Source of the DNA: Leptolyngbya subtilissima AS-A7
Lineage (GTDB): Bacteria; Cyanobacteriota; Cyanobacteriia; Phormidesmidales; Phormidesmidaceae
Direction: 5' to 3'
Assembly (NCBI RefSeq): GCF_039962255.1
Contig: NZ_JAMPKY010000009.1
Location: 186,001-250,000, forward strand
Length of the DNA stretch: 64,000 nt
The notes below the pieces were generated by a model. That model worked only from the letters and a program-made list of their open reading frames with translations, did no database searches and was not told the DNA's origin. Below are positions 1-9,094 of this stretch, in pieces (the stretch's first letter is position 1; every line of letters starts with the position of its first letter). A program made the translations under genes and the position numbers.

Positions 1-1
1 G

Positions 2-301
2 GCCATAGGCGAGAGCCTGTGCCAATTGTTGAAAGCAGTTCACCATGAGTTAGACAAACTTTGTATGGCAAAAACGGGGTTGCTGTTTGAACAGGCGATC
101 GCCCCAGTACCTCCCATTTCCACTCAGCAAATTACGACACAACTTCCACAGGTTGCTCGTGACTCACCGCTGCTTTCACCGCCTCGATCGCCCACAGCGT
201 TGCTTCCGGGGTCGCCGGTAGCGCCAGGGGCACATAGTCGGCATTGCCGAAAGCCGCTACCGCAGCGCGAATTGCTTCCCGCACGGCCATCGCCAGCATA
301 A
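2..301 (+). CDS. possible 3' end of a gene entering from the left edge
   Basis: This frame is open from the first bases of the window and reads a plausible helical C-terminus (AIGESLCQLLKAVHHELDKL...) before running into the antisense of the xanthine dehydrogenase gene, where it stops after about 100 codons. Only the first 40-45 codons look protein-like. The rest is Pro/Arg-rich, as expected of an antisense shadow. It may be the end of an upstream gene converging on xdhB, possibly with a lost stop codon. No family is recognised, and the call depends on sequence left of the window. Confidence 0.25.
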   Translation, partial: AIGESLCQLLKAVHHELDKLCMAKTGLLFEQAIAPVPPISTQQITTQLPQVARDSPLLSPPRSPTALLPGSPVAPGAHSRHCRKPLPQRELLPARPSPA

Positions 302-2462
302 AAGGCGGTTCGCCCACGGCCTTGCTGCCGTAGATCACGCCATCCTGGGCGGCGCGCTCTAGCAGATGCACGGTGAACTGCTCGGGCACTTCACTGATGG
401 TGGGAATTTTGTAGGTGCTGGGGGCAAAGGTGCGCAGGCGGCCTTCCGCGTCCCACACTAGCTCTTCCATGGTGAGCCAGCCCATGCCCTGCACAAAGGC
501 CCCTTCGATCTGGCCTCTATCTACCAAAGGATTGAGGGATTCACCCACGTCGTGAACGATGTCAACCTGGCGCAGCTTAAAGGTGCCGGTGAAGCCATCA
601 ACTTCGACCTCAGAAACGGCGGCACCGTAGGCGAAGTAGTAGAAGGGGCGACCTTTACTGAGCTTTGCATCCCAAAAGATGTTGGGGGTCCGGTAAAAGC
701 CGGTGGCGGAGAGGCTGATGCGTTCGCTGTAGGCCTGCTTCACCACTTCATCGAAGGTGATGCGGGCGCTGGGGTAGGTGCGGCAGTAGATCCAGTCGTC
801 CTCAAAGACCATGTCTTCGGGGGCATCGAGATTCAGCATGTGCACGGCGACGGCAGCGAGGCGATCGCGCAAAATCTCACAAGCATTCTTGACCGCCTGG
901 CCATTCAAGTCTGATCCGCTAGAGGCAGCAGTAGCCGAGGTATTGGGCACCTTGTCGGTGCTGGTGTGCATCATGCGCAGGCGATCGACCTTCACTCCCA
1001 GAGCCTTGGCAGCAATTTGAATCATTTTGGTGTGCAGCCCCTGCCCCATTTCGGTGCCGCCATGGTTGAGCTGAATGCTGCCGTCGGTGTAGATCAGCAC
1101 CAGCGCTCCCGCTTGGTTGTATTGCACGTTATTGAAGGAAATACCGAACTTGACCGGGGTGATGGCCAGCCCGCGCTTTTTGTAGGGGCTGGTTTCGTTA
1201 AAAGCAGCGATCGCCGCCCGCCGCACCATATAGTCAGCCCCTTCCTTAGCCTCTTGCCAGACGCGGGCGATGCGGTTGTCAACGATGTCTTGATCGTAGT
1301 GGGTGCGGTTGGTGTCGCCCTCGCCGTGGTAGAAGTTGCGCTCGCGCACTAGGTCGGGGGGCAGGTTGAGGGTGCGGGCAATGCGATCGCATACTTCCTC
1401 GATCGCGATCATGCCTTGGGGACCGCCGAAGCCGCGATAGGCGGTGTTCGACACCCGGTTGGTTCTGGCGATGTGCCCTTCAATCACTAGGTTGGGCACG
1501 TAGTAGGCGTTATCCACGTGCAGCATGGCCCGACCCAGCACTGGGGGCGATAGATCCAGGCTCCAGCCGCCGTCGGCGGTCAGCACGGCTTTCATAGCGG
1601 TAATCGTGCCGTCGCTGTTGAAGCCCACCTCATACTGGCTTAAAAAGCCGTGGCGCTTGCCGGTGATCAGCATGTCGTGGTGGCGGCGCAGGCGGCAGCG
1701 GGCGGGTCGGCCGGTTTTGTAGGTAGCTAGGGCGGCCGCCGCGGCAAAGGGGTTCGACTGGGATTCTTTGCCGCCAAAGCCACCGCCCATGCGCAGGCAG
1801 GTGCAGACCACCCGGTTTTTGGGCAGGCCAAGAATGCGGGCGACGATCTCCTGGGTTTCGGTCGGGTGTTGGGTCGAGGTGTAGAGCTGAAGGTTGCCTT
1901 CGCCATCGGGAATGGCCCAGCTGACCTGGGTTTCGAGGTAGAAGTGGTCTTGGCCGCCGATTTCAATTTCGCCCGTAAAGGTATGCTCGGCCTCGGCCAG
2001 GGCCACATCGGGGTCACCTCGGCGAATGATTTGGGGATCGTTGTGGTAGCTGTTGGCTGCGATCGCCTCTTTCACCGTCTTGATCGCCGGCAGTGGCTCG
2101 TACTCCACCACAATCTTGGCGGCTCCTTCCCTGGCGGCTGCTTCGTCTTCACCCACAGCCCAGGCTACGACTTGGCCGTAGTAGCTGATTTCGTCAGTTG
2201 GCAGCAGCACTTCGTCGCGGATGATGACACCAGTATTGTTTTCTCCCGGCACGTCAGCGGCAGTGAGCACGGTAACGCAGCCTGCCACCGCCATTGCTGG
2301 GGCCACATCTAGCTTGGTGATTCTCGCCCGCGCGTGGGGTGAGAGCACCGGATACAGCGACAGCATCCCCGCTGGTTCGCGTTGGTCGTCGGTGTAGACT
2401 GCTGTGCCGCTGACGTGAGCCACGGCGCTTTCATGACTTTTGGGCTTACCGACTGGGCTCAT
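132..2462 (-). CDS. xdhB: xanthine dehydrogenase, molybdopterin-binding subunit
   Basis: Molybdenum hydroxylase large subunit of 776 residues, which oxidises hypoxanthine/xanthine to urate in purine breakdown. The glycine-rich Moco loop GGGFGGKE lies near residues 225-232 and contains the glutamate typical of xanthine enzymes. AYRGFGGPQG near residue 340 carries the substrate-orienting arginine. GSKAVGEPPF near residues 710-720 carries the catalytic glutamate. Together these residues favour xanthine dehydrogenase over aldehyde or CO dehydrogenase. It follows xdhA on the same strand after an 89-base gap, so the two subunits are probably one operon. No xdhC (Moco sulfuration chaperone) lies in the window. 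Length and motifs look complete. Confidence 0.93.
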   Translation of the reverse strand: MSPVGKPKSHESAVAHVSGTAVYTDDQREPAGMLSLYPVLSPHARARITKLDVAPAMAVAGCVTVLTAADVPGENNTGVIIRDEVLLPTDEISYYGQVVAWAVGEDEAAAREGAAKIVVEYEPLPAIKTVKEAIAANSYHNDPQIIRRGDPDVALAEAEHTFTGEIEIGGQDHFYLETQVSWAIPDGEGNLQLYTSTQHPTETQEIVARILGLPKNRVVCTCLRMGGGFGGKESQSNPFAAAAALATYKTGRPARCRLRRHHDMLITGKRHGFLSQYEVGFNSDGTITAMKAVLTADGGWSLDLSPPVLGRAMLHVDNAYYVPNLVIEGHIARTNRVSNTAYRGFGGPQGMIAIEEVCDRIARTLNLPPDLVRERNFYHGEGDTNRTHYDQDIVDNRIARVWQEAKEGADYMVRRAAIAAFNETSPYKKRGLAITPVKFGISFNNVQYNQAGALVLIYTDGSIQLNHGGTEMGQGLHTKMIQIAAKALGVKVDRLRMMHTSTDKVPNTSATAASSGSDLNGQAVKNACEILRDRLAAVAVHMLNLDAPEDMVFEDDWIYCRTYPSARITFDEVVKQAYSERISLSATGFYRTPNIFWDAKLSKGRPFYYFAYGAAVSEVEVDGFTGTFKLRQVDIVHDVGESLNPLVDRGQIEGAFVQGMGWLTMEELVWDAEGRLRTFAPSTYKIPTISEVPEQFTVHLLERAAQDGVIYGSKAVGEPPFMLAMAVREAIRAAVAAFGNADYVPLALPATPEATLWAIEAVKAAVSHEQPVEVVS

Positions 2463-2501
2463 GGGGGCATCTCGCTGGGGATTTTTGACTGTGAACTGGC
2501 T

Positions 2502-2525
2502 CCCCTCTCCTCCCTGGGAGAGGGG
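2502..2525. repeat. short palindromic repeat between xdhA and xdhB
   Basis: Nine-base inverted arms CCCCTCTCC and GGAGAGGGG flank a six-base centre, followed by more GGGGAGAGGG-like sequence. Dispersed palindromes of this C/G-rich kind are common in cyanobacterial intergenic DNA. It sits in the 89-base gap of the xdh operon, where it could shape mRNA stability or the subunit ratio (inference). Confidence 0.6.
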
Positions 2526-2551
2526 CTGGGGAGAGGGAAGCAGGGTCTATG

Positions 2552-4012
2552 CTACGAAAACTCCACAAAGAACTTCTCGAACAAATTCACCACCAGGCGC
2601 TGGCGGTACTCGGCGCTGCCCCGCAGGTCGGTAAGGGGCGTAAACGCTTCTCGAAGAATAGGTTTCACGGCCTGAATGGTGTCAGCACTCCAGGGTTTGC
2701 CCACAAGGAAATCTTCGGCTGCGATCGCCCTGGCCGGAGTCGCCGCCACCCCGCCATAGCTCAACCGCGCATGGAGAATTTGATTGCTACTATCCACATC
2801 CACCACAAAAGCCGCTGCCACAATGCTGATGTCATCGGTGCCGCGCTTGCCAATTTTGTAGGACTGGCTCAGGCGGCGATCGGTACCGGTCGTCAGGGCT
2901 TTAGGAATTTGGACGGAGACAATCACTTCACCAAGTCGCAATTCGGTTTGGCGGTAGCCGACAAAGAAGTTTGATAAAGGCAGCGTTCTTTCGCCCTCAG
3001 GGCCAGCCAGCTTCACAATCGCATCCAGCGACAGGAGAACTGGGGGCAGGTCGCCAATCGGGGAAGCAGTGCCGATGTTGCCTCCTAGGGTGGCCCGATT
3101 GCGCACCTGACGAGCGGCAAACCAGTGGATCATCTCATCCAAGCTGGGGAAGATGCCGTGCAGGTTGGCCTCAATGTGGCTGAGGGGCACCGCCGCACCA
3201 ATTTCAACACAGTCCTCAGTTTGGTGGATCTGCTTGAGTTCGGCGATCGCTTCCAAGGAGATCAACGTGGGGTAGTGCTGCCGATGCCAGCTCATCTCCA
3301 AGCCCAGGTCTGTGGCCCCAGCGACCAAGGTGGCGTCGGGGTACTGCTGCAACAAGTCCAACACCTCTGACAGCTGAGTGGGACGGTAGAACTGCTCGCT
3401 ATGACCGTTGTTTTGGGTGGTGTAGGCCAGGGGCAGCAGTTCTGTCGAGGCAGAGACCAGCCGTTCTGAGAACTGGTCTTGAACGGTGGCATTGGCCACC
3501 ATTTGAGCGGCGCGGCGAATGGGGATGTAGCCCGTGCAGCGACAGAGGTTGCCCTCCACCGACAGGTCGTTAGGGGTGCCGTCGTAGTAGGCGGCAAACA
3601 GGCTCATGATAAAGCCGGGGGTGCAGTACCCGCACTGAGAGCCGCCCGTTTCGACCATGGCGGCCTGCACAGGGTGAAGCTGGTCGACGGTGACGGGCTC
3701 CTTGACAAATGCATTTTTAGGAATTTGGCACTGGGTAATGCCGTCGGCGGTCAAGACCTGCCGCCCCACCACCGCCCCTAGGGGAATTAGGCAGCTATTC
3801 ACCGCTTGATATTGGGGTTGGCCGTTAGCCCCTTCACCAATCAGGGCTACGGTGCAGGCCCCGCAGTCGCCATCACCGCAGCCTTCTTTGGTGTCTGCTC
3901 GTCCGCTCAGGCGCAGATACTCCAGCAATGTCATCGCGGGCGAAACGTCTTTAACAGAGACAGGCTCTCCATTAACCGTAAAACTGAGTTGAATGTCGAG
4001 TTGTTGAGTCAC
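2552..4012 (-). CDS. xdhA: xanthine dehydrogenase, iron-sulfur/FAD subunit
   Basis: Electron-transfer subunit of xanthine dehydrogenase, 486 residues. The plant-type [2Fe-2S] domain has CGDGDCGAC near residues 45-53. The second [2Fe-2S] domain has CGYCTPG and CRCTGY between about residues 125 and 165. The FAD domain starts near residue 200 with FYRPTQLSEVLDLL, followed by LVAGATDLGLE and ATLGGNIGTASPIGD. This Fe/S-FAD fusion is the usual bacterial XdhA architecture; CO-dehydrogenase-type enzymes split these domains over two proteins. It is the first gene of the two-gene operon, and its promoter should lie in the 372-base gap shared with the divergent HD-domain gene. Confidence 0.93.
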   Translation of the reverse strand: MTQQLDIQLSFTVNGEPVSVKDVSPAMTLLEYLRLSGRADTKEGCGDGDCGACTVALIGEGANGQPQYQAVNSCLIPLGAVVGRQVLTADGITQCQIPKNAFVKEPVTVDQLHPVQAAMVETGGSQCGYCTPGFIMSLFAAYYDGTPNDLSVEGNLCRCTGYIPIRRAAQMVANATVQDQFSERLVSASTELLPLAYTTQNNGHSEQFYRPTQLSEVLDLLQQYPDATLVAGATDLGLEMSWHRQHYPTLISLEAIAELKQIHQTEDCVEIGAAVPLSHIEANLHGIFPSLDEMIHWFAARQVRNRATLGGNIGTASPIGDLPPVLLSLDAIVKLAGPEGERTLPLSNFFVGYRQTELRLGEVIVSVQIPKALTTGTDRRLSQSYKIGKRGTDDISIVAAAFVVDVDSSNQILHARLSYGGVAATPARAIAAEDFLVGKPWSADTIQAVKPILREAFTPLTDLRGSAEYRQRLVVNLFEKFFVEFS

Positions 4013-4384
4013 AGGTGCTTTATGCGGCTAAAAACGTGTACCCACGGGCCATGAGATTAGTGTTCAACTTAGCGACAATTTAGTAGGCAGAATGACAAAT
4101 TGACTAAATTTAATTTGTGTTTAGGACACTGATTAAAGCCTACTGCGTGAGCTGGGGTTTGAACCGGTGCGTCAGGCGGCGATCGCTGCCGACTAGTGTT
4201 GCGGTCTCGGCAGGTAGAGTTTATTAAATCAGTGACTCGCGATGCCAATGGCGATTAGCGAACTAGGTAAGGCGCACTTATCTAATTCTGTGGGTGCTGA
4301 ACCATCGCTTTGGCTACACCCCAAATTGATGTCGTTGCCCATCGCGATCGGTCATGCTGGACGAAAGCGATTTTCTGCACAACC
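4013..4384. promoter_or_regulatory. divergent intergenic region between xdhA and the HD gene
   Basis: No gene is seen here. The AT-rich middle (about 4070-4130) contains an inverted repeat, CAAATT at 4096-4101 and AATTTG at 4112-4117, in front of xdhA. It could be a regulator operator, but it is short enough to occur by chance. No convincing NtcA site (GTA-N8-TAC) was found. Confidence 0.3.
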
Positions 4385-4957
4385 ATGACTTCATCTGTGG
4401 GTTCCGCCCCTGCTACCACCGCTCTGCTAGAGGCTCTGCACTTTTCAGCCACCAAACACAGCGACCAGCGCCGCAAAGACAAAGAAGCCTCGCCCTACAT
4501 TAACCACCCCATTCGAGTCGCGCAACTCTTAGCTAGCGAGGGCGGCGTGACCGATCTGGTGACCCTACAAGCCGCCATTCTCCACGACACGGTAGAAGAT
4601 ACCGACACCACTCCAGAGGAGATCGAGCGCCACTTTGGCCCCGAGGTGCGGCGAGTGGTGGAAGAAGTCACTGACGATAAAACTTTGCCCAAGGCAGAGC
4701 GCAAACAACAGCAAGTGGAGCACGCCCCCCACCTGTCGCCCCAGGCGAAGCAGCTTAAAATCGCCGACAAAGCCGCCAATGTGCAAAACATTACCACCTC
4801 GCCCCCCGACGGCTGGTCGCTAGAGCGAAAGCGCGAATATTTAGACTGGGCTGATCGAGTCGTGGCCGGGTGCCGAGGCTGCAATCCAGCCCTAGAAGCA
4901 GTTTATGACGAGATTATAGCTCAGGGACGACAGGCGCTGGCAGCGGTAGCTGTATAG
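4385..4957 (+). CDS. small HD-domain hydrolase, SpoT/Mesh1-like
   Basis: A 190-residue stand-alone HD phosphohydrolase. The [12 protein letters not shown] segment, the [15 protein letters not shown] metal-binding HD core and the [12 protein letters not shown] segment match the hydrolase half of RelA/SpoT proteins and of Mesh1-type small alarmone hydrolases. There is no synthetase domain, so the likely role is removal of (p)ppGpp or a similar pyrophosphorylated nucleotide. The frame extends to 4310, but the ATG at 4385 gives a family-like N-terminus. The gene is monocistronic, divergent from xdhA and convergent with the aldolase-family gene. Substrate is inferred from family; Mesh1 enzymes can also act on NADPH. 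Confidence 0.82.
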   Translation: MTSSVGSAPATTALLEALHFSATKHSDQRRKDKEASPYINHPIRVAQLLASEGGVTDLVTLQAAILHDTVEDTDTTPEEIERHFGPEVRRVVEEVTDDKTLPKAERKQQQVEHAPHLSPQAKQLKIADKAANVQNITTSPPDGWSLERKREYLDWADRVVAGCRGCNPALEAVYDEIIAQGRQALAAVAV

Positions 4958-5052
4958 CTCAAGAGGTCTGAGGAGTGAGGAACGGGGGCTGCTAGTCGTT
5001 TGTTGATCCTAAAAATTGAGATTATGGCTGCTTTTAGCCTTTCCTTGGGTGC

Positions 5053-5170
5053 GGTGCATTGCTTCGCGAATGCACCCTACAAATTGTCTTGCACCGACCC
5101 CCTCCCCTCTTGAAAGGGGGTGGTAGGGTCTTGAGAGCCCCTTTGGTAGGGGGCGGTGAAGTGGGGGATC
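5053..5170. repeat. palindromic repeats in convergent intergenic region
   Basis: Between two convergent genes lies a hairpin with arms GGTGCATT (5053-5060) and AATGCACC (5069-5076) around GCTTCGCG. It is followed at about 5097-5170 by C-run/G-run sequence with short CCCCT/AGGGG inverted arms. Both resemble dispersed palindromic repeats of cyanobacteria. The first hairpin could act as a bidirectional terminator, although no clear T-run follows. Confidence 0.5.
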
Positions 5171-5230
5171 TCGCTCTATGCATTAGCACACAGACTTAGT
5201 GCGACCCTTGGCTTTAAATGTGACGAAACA

Positions 5231-5830
5231 CTAGTTGTCTATATGCTGGTGCAGCACCTGGGCCGCAGACTCTAGGGTAGGGCCAAATACCAAGACCCCC
5301 TCCTCGTGCCCTGCCATGATCAAAATGCGAGTTTGCATTAGGTCGTCGTGATCTAGCAGCCGCATCATTTCGTAGGCCATCGCTGGGGTGCCGTAGGGAA
5401 CGCTGGCGGCGGTGGTGGGCAACACTCCCTGGCCCCGCTGCCACAGCGGGCGGTTATGAACGTGAATAATTGCTTGAATGGCGCTGCTGTAGTCGTAAAG
5501 GGCCGCATGGGTGAGCGATTCTGAGGAGGCCTGAATCGGGCCGGTGCAGTGCAAGGTGTTGCGATCGATATCCCAGGCGTCGACCAGGGTGTAGTGGTGA
5601 GCCGTAGTTTGGGCCAGGTGCCCGGTTTGGGTGCCCGAAACGGCAAAGCTGCGGGCCGATCGCCGGAGGCTGATATTGCCGTAGCCAATGCCGTTGGGGT
5701 AGAGCCCAATTTGCTGCGCCTGCCACATGCGATCGCGCCACGCCATCAGCTCTGTTAGCTCAGCCGTATCCAGCGGCGCACCAGGTGTCCAGTGGCCGAC
5801 GTACTTGATTACGCCTTCATCGGGAATCAT
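5231..5830 (-). CDS. class II aldolase/adducin family protein, probable MtnB-like dehydratase
   Basis: A 199-residue class II aldolase/adducin fold protein. IIHVHNRPLW carries the paired histidines expected to bind the divalent metal, and IMAGHEEGVLVFG is the usual C-terminal motif. It lies 11 bases behind mtnA on the same strand, so it probably acts on methylthioribulose-1-phosphate. That would be either the MtnB dehydration of methionine salvage or the aldol cleavage of the DHAP shunt; sequence alone does not decide. The frame extends to 5893 inside mtnA, but the ATG at 5830, just after the mtnA stop, gives a normal N-terminus (MIPDEGVIKYVGHW). Confidence 0.7.
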   Translation of the reverse strand: MIPDEGVIKYVGHWTPGAPLDTAELTELMAWRDRMWQAQQIGLYPNGIGYGNISLRRSARSFAVSGTQTGHLAQTTAHHYTLVDAWDIDRNTLHCTGPIQASSESLTHAALYDYSSAIQAIIHVHNRPLWQRGQGVLPTTAASVPYGTPAMAYEMMRLLDHDDLMQTRILIMAGHEEGVLVFGPTLESAAQVLHQHIDN

Positions 5831-5841
5831 TGCGATCGCCG

Positions 5842-6945
5842 CTAGGCCGCCTCTGGAAACAGGCTGAGCAGCCCGGCCTCTGAGGCGGGGCAAATGCCCC
5901 GTTCGGTGATCAAGCCCGTCACGAGGCGGGCGGGGGTGACATCAAAGGCGTAGTTAGCGGCGGGGGAAGATTCGGGGCAGATCAGCACCGAGGTAACCCC
6001 GTGGGGAGACAGCCCATCGATGTACTTCACTTCATCCTGGCTGCGCTGCTCAATAGGAATCTCTTTCACTCCGTCGCGCAGAGTCCAGTCGAGGGTGGAG
6101 GAGGGCAAGGCAACATAGAAGGGCACGCCGTTGTCGTGGGCAGCTAGGGCCTTGAGGTAGGTGCCGATTTTGTTGGCGACATCGCCCTGGCGGGTGGTGC
6201 GATCGGTGCCCACGATCGCCAGATCTACCATGCCGTGCTGCATCAGGTGGCCCCCGGCATTGTCAGGAATTACTGTGTGAGGCACGCCATGCTGCCCCAG
6301 TTCCCATGCGGTGAGCTTGGCCCCCTGGTTGCGGGGGCGGGTTTCATCGACCCAAACGTGAATGGGGATGCCGCGATCGTGGGCCTGGTAGATGGGCGAG
6401 GTGGCGGTGCCCCAGTCGACACAGGCTAGCCAGCCAGCGTTGCAGTGGGTCAAGATGTTGACGGGCTGCCCGGTGCGGGCGTAGATATCTTCAATTAGCT
6501 GCACCCCGTGCAGCCCGATCTGGCGGCACTGTTCTTCGTCGGCATCGAGGATAGCCTCAGCGTTTTGCCGCAGGCAATTGACTGCTTCTGAGGCCGTTGT
6601 CGCCTGTTGTAGGGCCTTCATTTGGGAGGTCAGCGCCCAATGCAGATTGACCGCCGTGGGGCGAGTTTGGCCCAGAGCGTTGGCAGCCCGGGTCAAAACC
6701 TCGCGAAAGTCTGGCTCAGAAATCGCATCCAGGGCCGCCAAATACATGCCCATAGCGGCGGTGGCCCCAATTAGCGGAGCACCGCGTACCACCATATCTT
6801 TGATGGCATAGGCCGCCTCATCCACCGAGCTCAGGTCCATCCAGGTGAGCTGGTGGGGCAGCTGGCGCTGGTCAATCACCTGCACAACGCGAGGATTGTC
6901 TGGGTGTAAACGAATGCTTCGTGTCGGCTCGCCGTTAATTTTCAC
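5842..6945 (-). CDS. mtnA: S-methyl-5-thioribose-1-phosphate isomerase
   Basis: A 367-residue isomerase that converts methylthioribose-1-phosphate to methylthioribulose-1-phosphate in methionine salvage. It is related to eIF2B alpha subunits. MVVRGAPLIGATAAMGMYLA is the family's substrate-binding segment. THCNAG near residues 165-170 contains the catalytic cysteine, and IVGTDRTT near residue 245 the catalytic aspartate. The NKIGTYLKALAAHDNGVPFY segment is also conserved. It is followed at once by the class II aldolase-family gene and preceded by the adenylate cyclase 70 bases upstream on the same strand, which may be co-transcribed. Confidence 0.95.
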   Translation of the reverse strand: MKINGEPTRSIRLHPDNPRVVQVIDQRQLPHQLTWMDLSSVDEAAYAIKDMVVRGAPLIGATAAMGMYLAALDAISEPDFREVLTRAANALGQTRPTAVNLHWALTSQMKALQQATTASEAVNCLRQNAEAILDADEEQCRQIGLHGVQLIEDIYARTGQPVNILTHCNAGWLACVDWGTATSPIYQAHDRGIPIHVWVDETRPRNQGAKLTAWELGQHGVPHTVIPDNAGGHLMQHGMVDLAIVGTDRTTRQGDVANKIGTYLKALAAHDNGVPFYVALPSSTLDWTLRDGVKEIPIEQRSQDEVKYIDGLSPHGVTSVLICPESSPAANYAFDVTPARLVTGLITERGICPASEAGLLSLFPEAA

Positions 6946-7015
6946 AGGCCTGTTCTAGCCCCCAAAATTCCAATATTTATTATGACAGACCGCCTAGCTC
7001 AATGCGTGCTGGGCT

Positions 7016-8758
7016 CTATCCCTCTTCAGTGGACTGTTTGCCCCGCAGCCAGTAGGTCTCCATTGCCCCTTTCCCCTTCACCTGCACTGTGCCGCGCACC
7101 TCAAAGTCATAGCGGTCTTTCAGCCAGTTATAGGTCGCTGCTGTTACCTGAATACCGCCTGCTAGACCGGTCGATTCCATCCGCGAGGCCACGTTGACCG
7201 TGTCGCCCCAGAGGTCATAGATAAACTTCTTGGTCCCAATCACTCCGGCGACCACGGTGCCAGTGTTGATGCCAACGCGAATTTGAAACGCCTCGCCTGT
7301 CTTTGAGCGGAAGTCGGCAACCCGCTGCTGCATAGCCAGGGCCATATTGGCGATCGCCTCTGCGTGGTCGGTGCGCGGCACAGGCAACCCTGCTGCCACC
7401 ATGTAGGCATCACCAATGGTTTTGATCTTCTCCAACCCAAATTCTTCTACCAGGTCGTCGAACTCGGAAAAGATGCCGTTGAGCAGCTCTACAACCTCGA
7501 AGGGCTGCAGGCGGGCCGCGATGGGGGTGAAGTTGACGATGTCGGCGAACAGAATCGTGACCTCGTCAAAGTGCTCAGCAATTGAGGTGTCGTTCTCTTT
7601 CAGCCGCTGCACAATCGACTCGGGCAGGATGTTGATCAACAGTTGCTCGGAGCGCTCTTTCTCTTTGTTCAGCTCCTTCAGCGCAATTTCCAGCTCCACA
7701 GCCTTTTCCTGGTAGCGGGCGTTGGCCAGGCGCAGGACGCTCTCGTGGGCTAGGGCTTGCTCGGCCCGTGCCAAACGCTGGCTTTCTTGCATGAGTTGTT
7801 TTAGCAGCCACCGGCCCAGCAAGCCAAACCCCACCCCGGCCAGCAGCAACACCCCGCCCAACAGCTGGCTGGCCAGCCAGCCCTGTTGGTGTAGGTCGCG
7901 GTTTAGCTCCACCCGCAACAACGCTAGGGGGGTGCCGTTGATGTCGTCTATGCGGGCATAGCCAGCAATGCGATCGCCTGTGATTGGGACAACTGCGATC
8001 GCATCGTTGGGCAGGGCGCTGTCACCAATTTTGGGTTGGCGGATCAGGCGATCGCGGATCTCGGCCTCGCTGGGGCTGAGGGAGCCGTTCAGATCCACTA
8101 GTTTCATCTGCACTTGCAGTTGCTGCTCCAGACGTTGAATCTGAGAACGGCTGAGCACTCTGCCCATAGCAAACCCCCCTTGGGGCGGCGCTGTCTCGGC
8201 GCTGTTGGTGACGGAACAAATGGCCAGCAGCATTGGGCCTGACTCGCTGGCAAGCCAACCGGTCTGGGTATCTCGGGTCTGAGCAGTGCTCTGCTGCTGA
8301 GCCCAGTTTTGCAGGTAAGTCTTCACCGATGTCGGTAGCGGGGTCGGCGCAATACCCTGTCGAGAGAGCTGTTGCCCGTAGCGCAGCTGCCCGTCAGGCC
8401 GTACGGCGGCTAGCACATCGACATTCAGCAGGTTGGTGAAGTGGCTGCTGGAAGCAAAGTTTTCGCGCTCAAAGGTGCGATCGCTGGTAGTCATGTAGGC
8501 ATAAAACTCGTCCCAGCGAGCATAGTCACAGGTGTTGACCAACAGCCCTCGGAGTTCGCGGTCAACCCCATCAATGGCCCGACGCACATCCTGCCGAACG
8601 GTAACGGTCTCCAGCCGACCCAAGCTTTGGGTGACGAAGGCCGCCGAAATCAAATACAGCAGTCCCAATACGCCGAGCGTCCCCAGCGACAGAAATAGGC
8701 CTAGCCGCCGATTCTTCCGCCGCAGCTTGGCCACAATCAGTTTGCTCTGACTACTCAC
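7016..8758 (-). CDS. membrane adenylate cyclase with CHASE4 sensor domain
   Basis: Class III nucleotide cyclase of 580 residues. There is a transmembrane helix at about 22-42 and an extracellular CHASE4-like domain (CDYARWDEFYAYM near residues 78-90). A second helix at about 297-318 and a coiled-coil linker lead to the catalytic domain from about 385. FADIVNFT near 403 supplies the first metal aspartate. KTIGDAYM near 447 carries the adenine-selecting lysine and DLWGDTVNVASRM near 512 the selecting Asp plus the Asn/Arg transition-state pair. These residues predict cAMP rather than cGMP. The likely role is to convert an outside signal into cAMP; the ligand is unknown. Confidence 0.88.
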   Translation of the reverse strand: MSSQSKLIVAKLRRKNRRLGLFLSLGTLGVLGLLYLISAAFVTQSLGRLETVTVRQDVRRAIDGVDRELRGLLVNTCDYARWDEFYAYMTTSDRTFERENFASSSHFTNLLNVDVLAAVRPDGQLRYGQQLSRQGIAPTPLPTSVKTYLQNWAQQQSTAQTRDTQTGWLASESGPMLLAICSVTNSAETAPPQGGFAMGRVLSRSQIQRLEQQLQVQMKLVDLNGSLSPSEAEIRDRLIRQPKIGDSALPNDAIAVVPITGDRIAGYARIDDINGTPLALLRVELNRDLHQQGWLASQLLGGVLLLAGVGFGLLGRWLLKQLMQESQRLARAEQALAHESVLRLANARYQEKAVELEIALKELNKEKERSEQLLINILPESIVQRLKENDTSIAEHFDEVTILFADIVNFTPIAARLQPFEVVELLNGIFSEFDDLVEEFGLEKIKTIGDAYMVAAGLPVPRTDHAEAIANMALAMQQRVADFRSKTGEAFQIRVGINTGTVVAGVIGTKKFIYDLWGDTVNVASRMESTGLAGGIQVTAATYNWLKDRYDFEVRGTVQVKGKGAMETYWLRGKQSTEEG

Positions 8759-9094
8759 GCACCCTCGCTCTACTGCCCGCAGCTCCCTGCGTTGTCAAGT
8801 TATACCCTCATTGACCAGGGAGCAGGCCCGTAGTTGACCATTGCCAAATTGTATGGTTATGACTGCGGTTTACAACGGCCACAACACAACCACCCTGGCC
8901 AAGGGTACAAACCCTTGGCAAAACATGCAGTAGCGCTTGAAGCTGATGTGGCATTGTCTGTCAGGGCAAGCGGCCATAAAACCTTTGACCTGGCTGCGCG
9001 CCCTTACCTAAATTCCTGCCTCAGTTCAGCAACGCCAAAACGTTCAAATGTTTCAGTGTTCGCTCAGAAAAGGTCAGAACCGAACTGGCTACAG
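8759..9094. other. intergenic region with an inverted repeat
   Basis: No gene is supported in these 336 bases. One perfect inverted repeat is present: GCCAAGGGT at 8898-8906 and ACCCTTGGC at 8911-8919, with a four-base loop. It lies between the end of the helical-repeat gene and the start of the cyclase gene, both on the minus strand. No T-run follows on either strand, so an operator or RNA hairpin is as likely as a terminator. Confidence 0.45.

Noticed and set aside
4150-4175. T-loop-like GGTTTGAACC considered as part of a tRNA
   Set aside because: No matching acceptor, D-arm or anticodon arm could be built around it.
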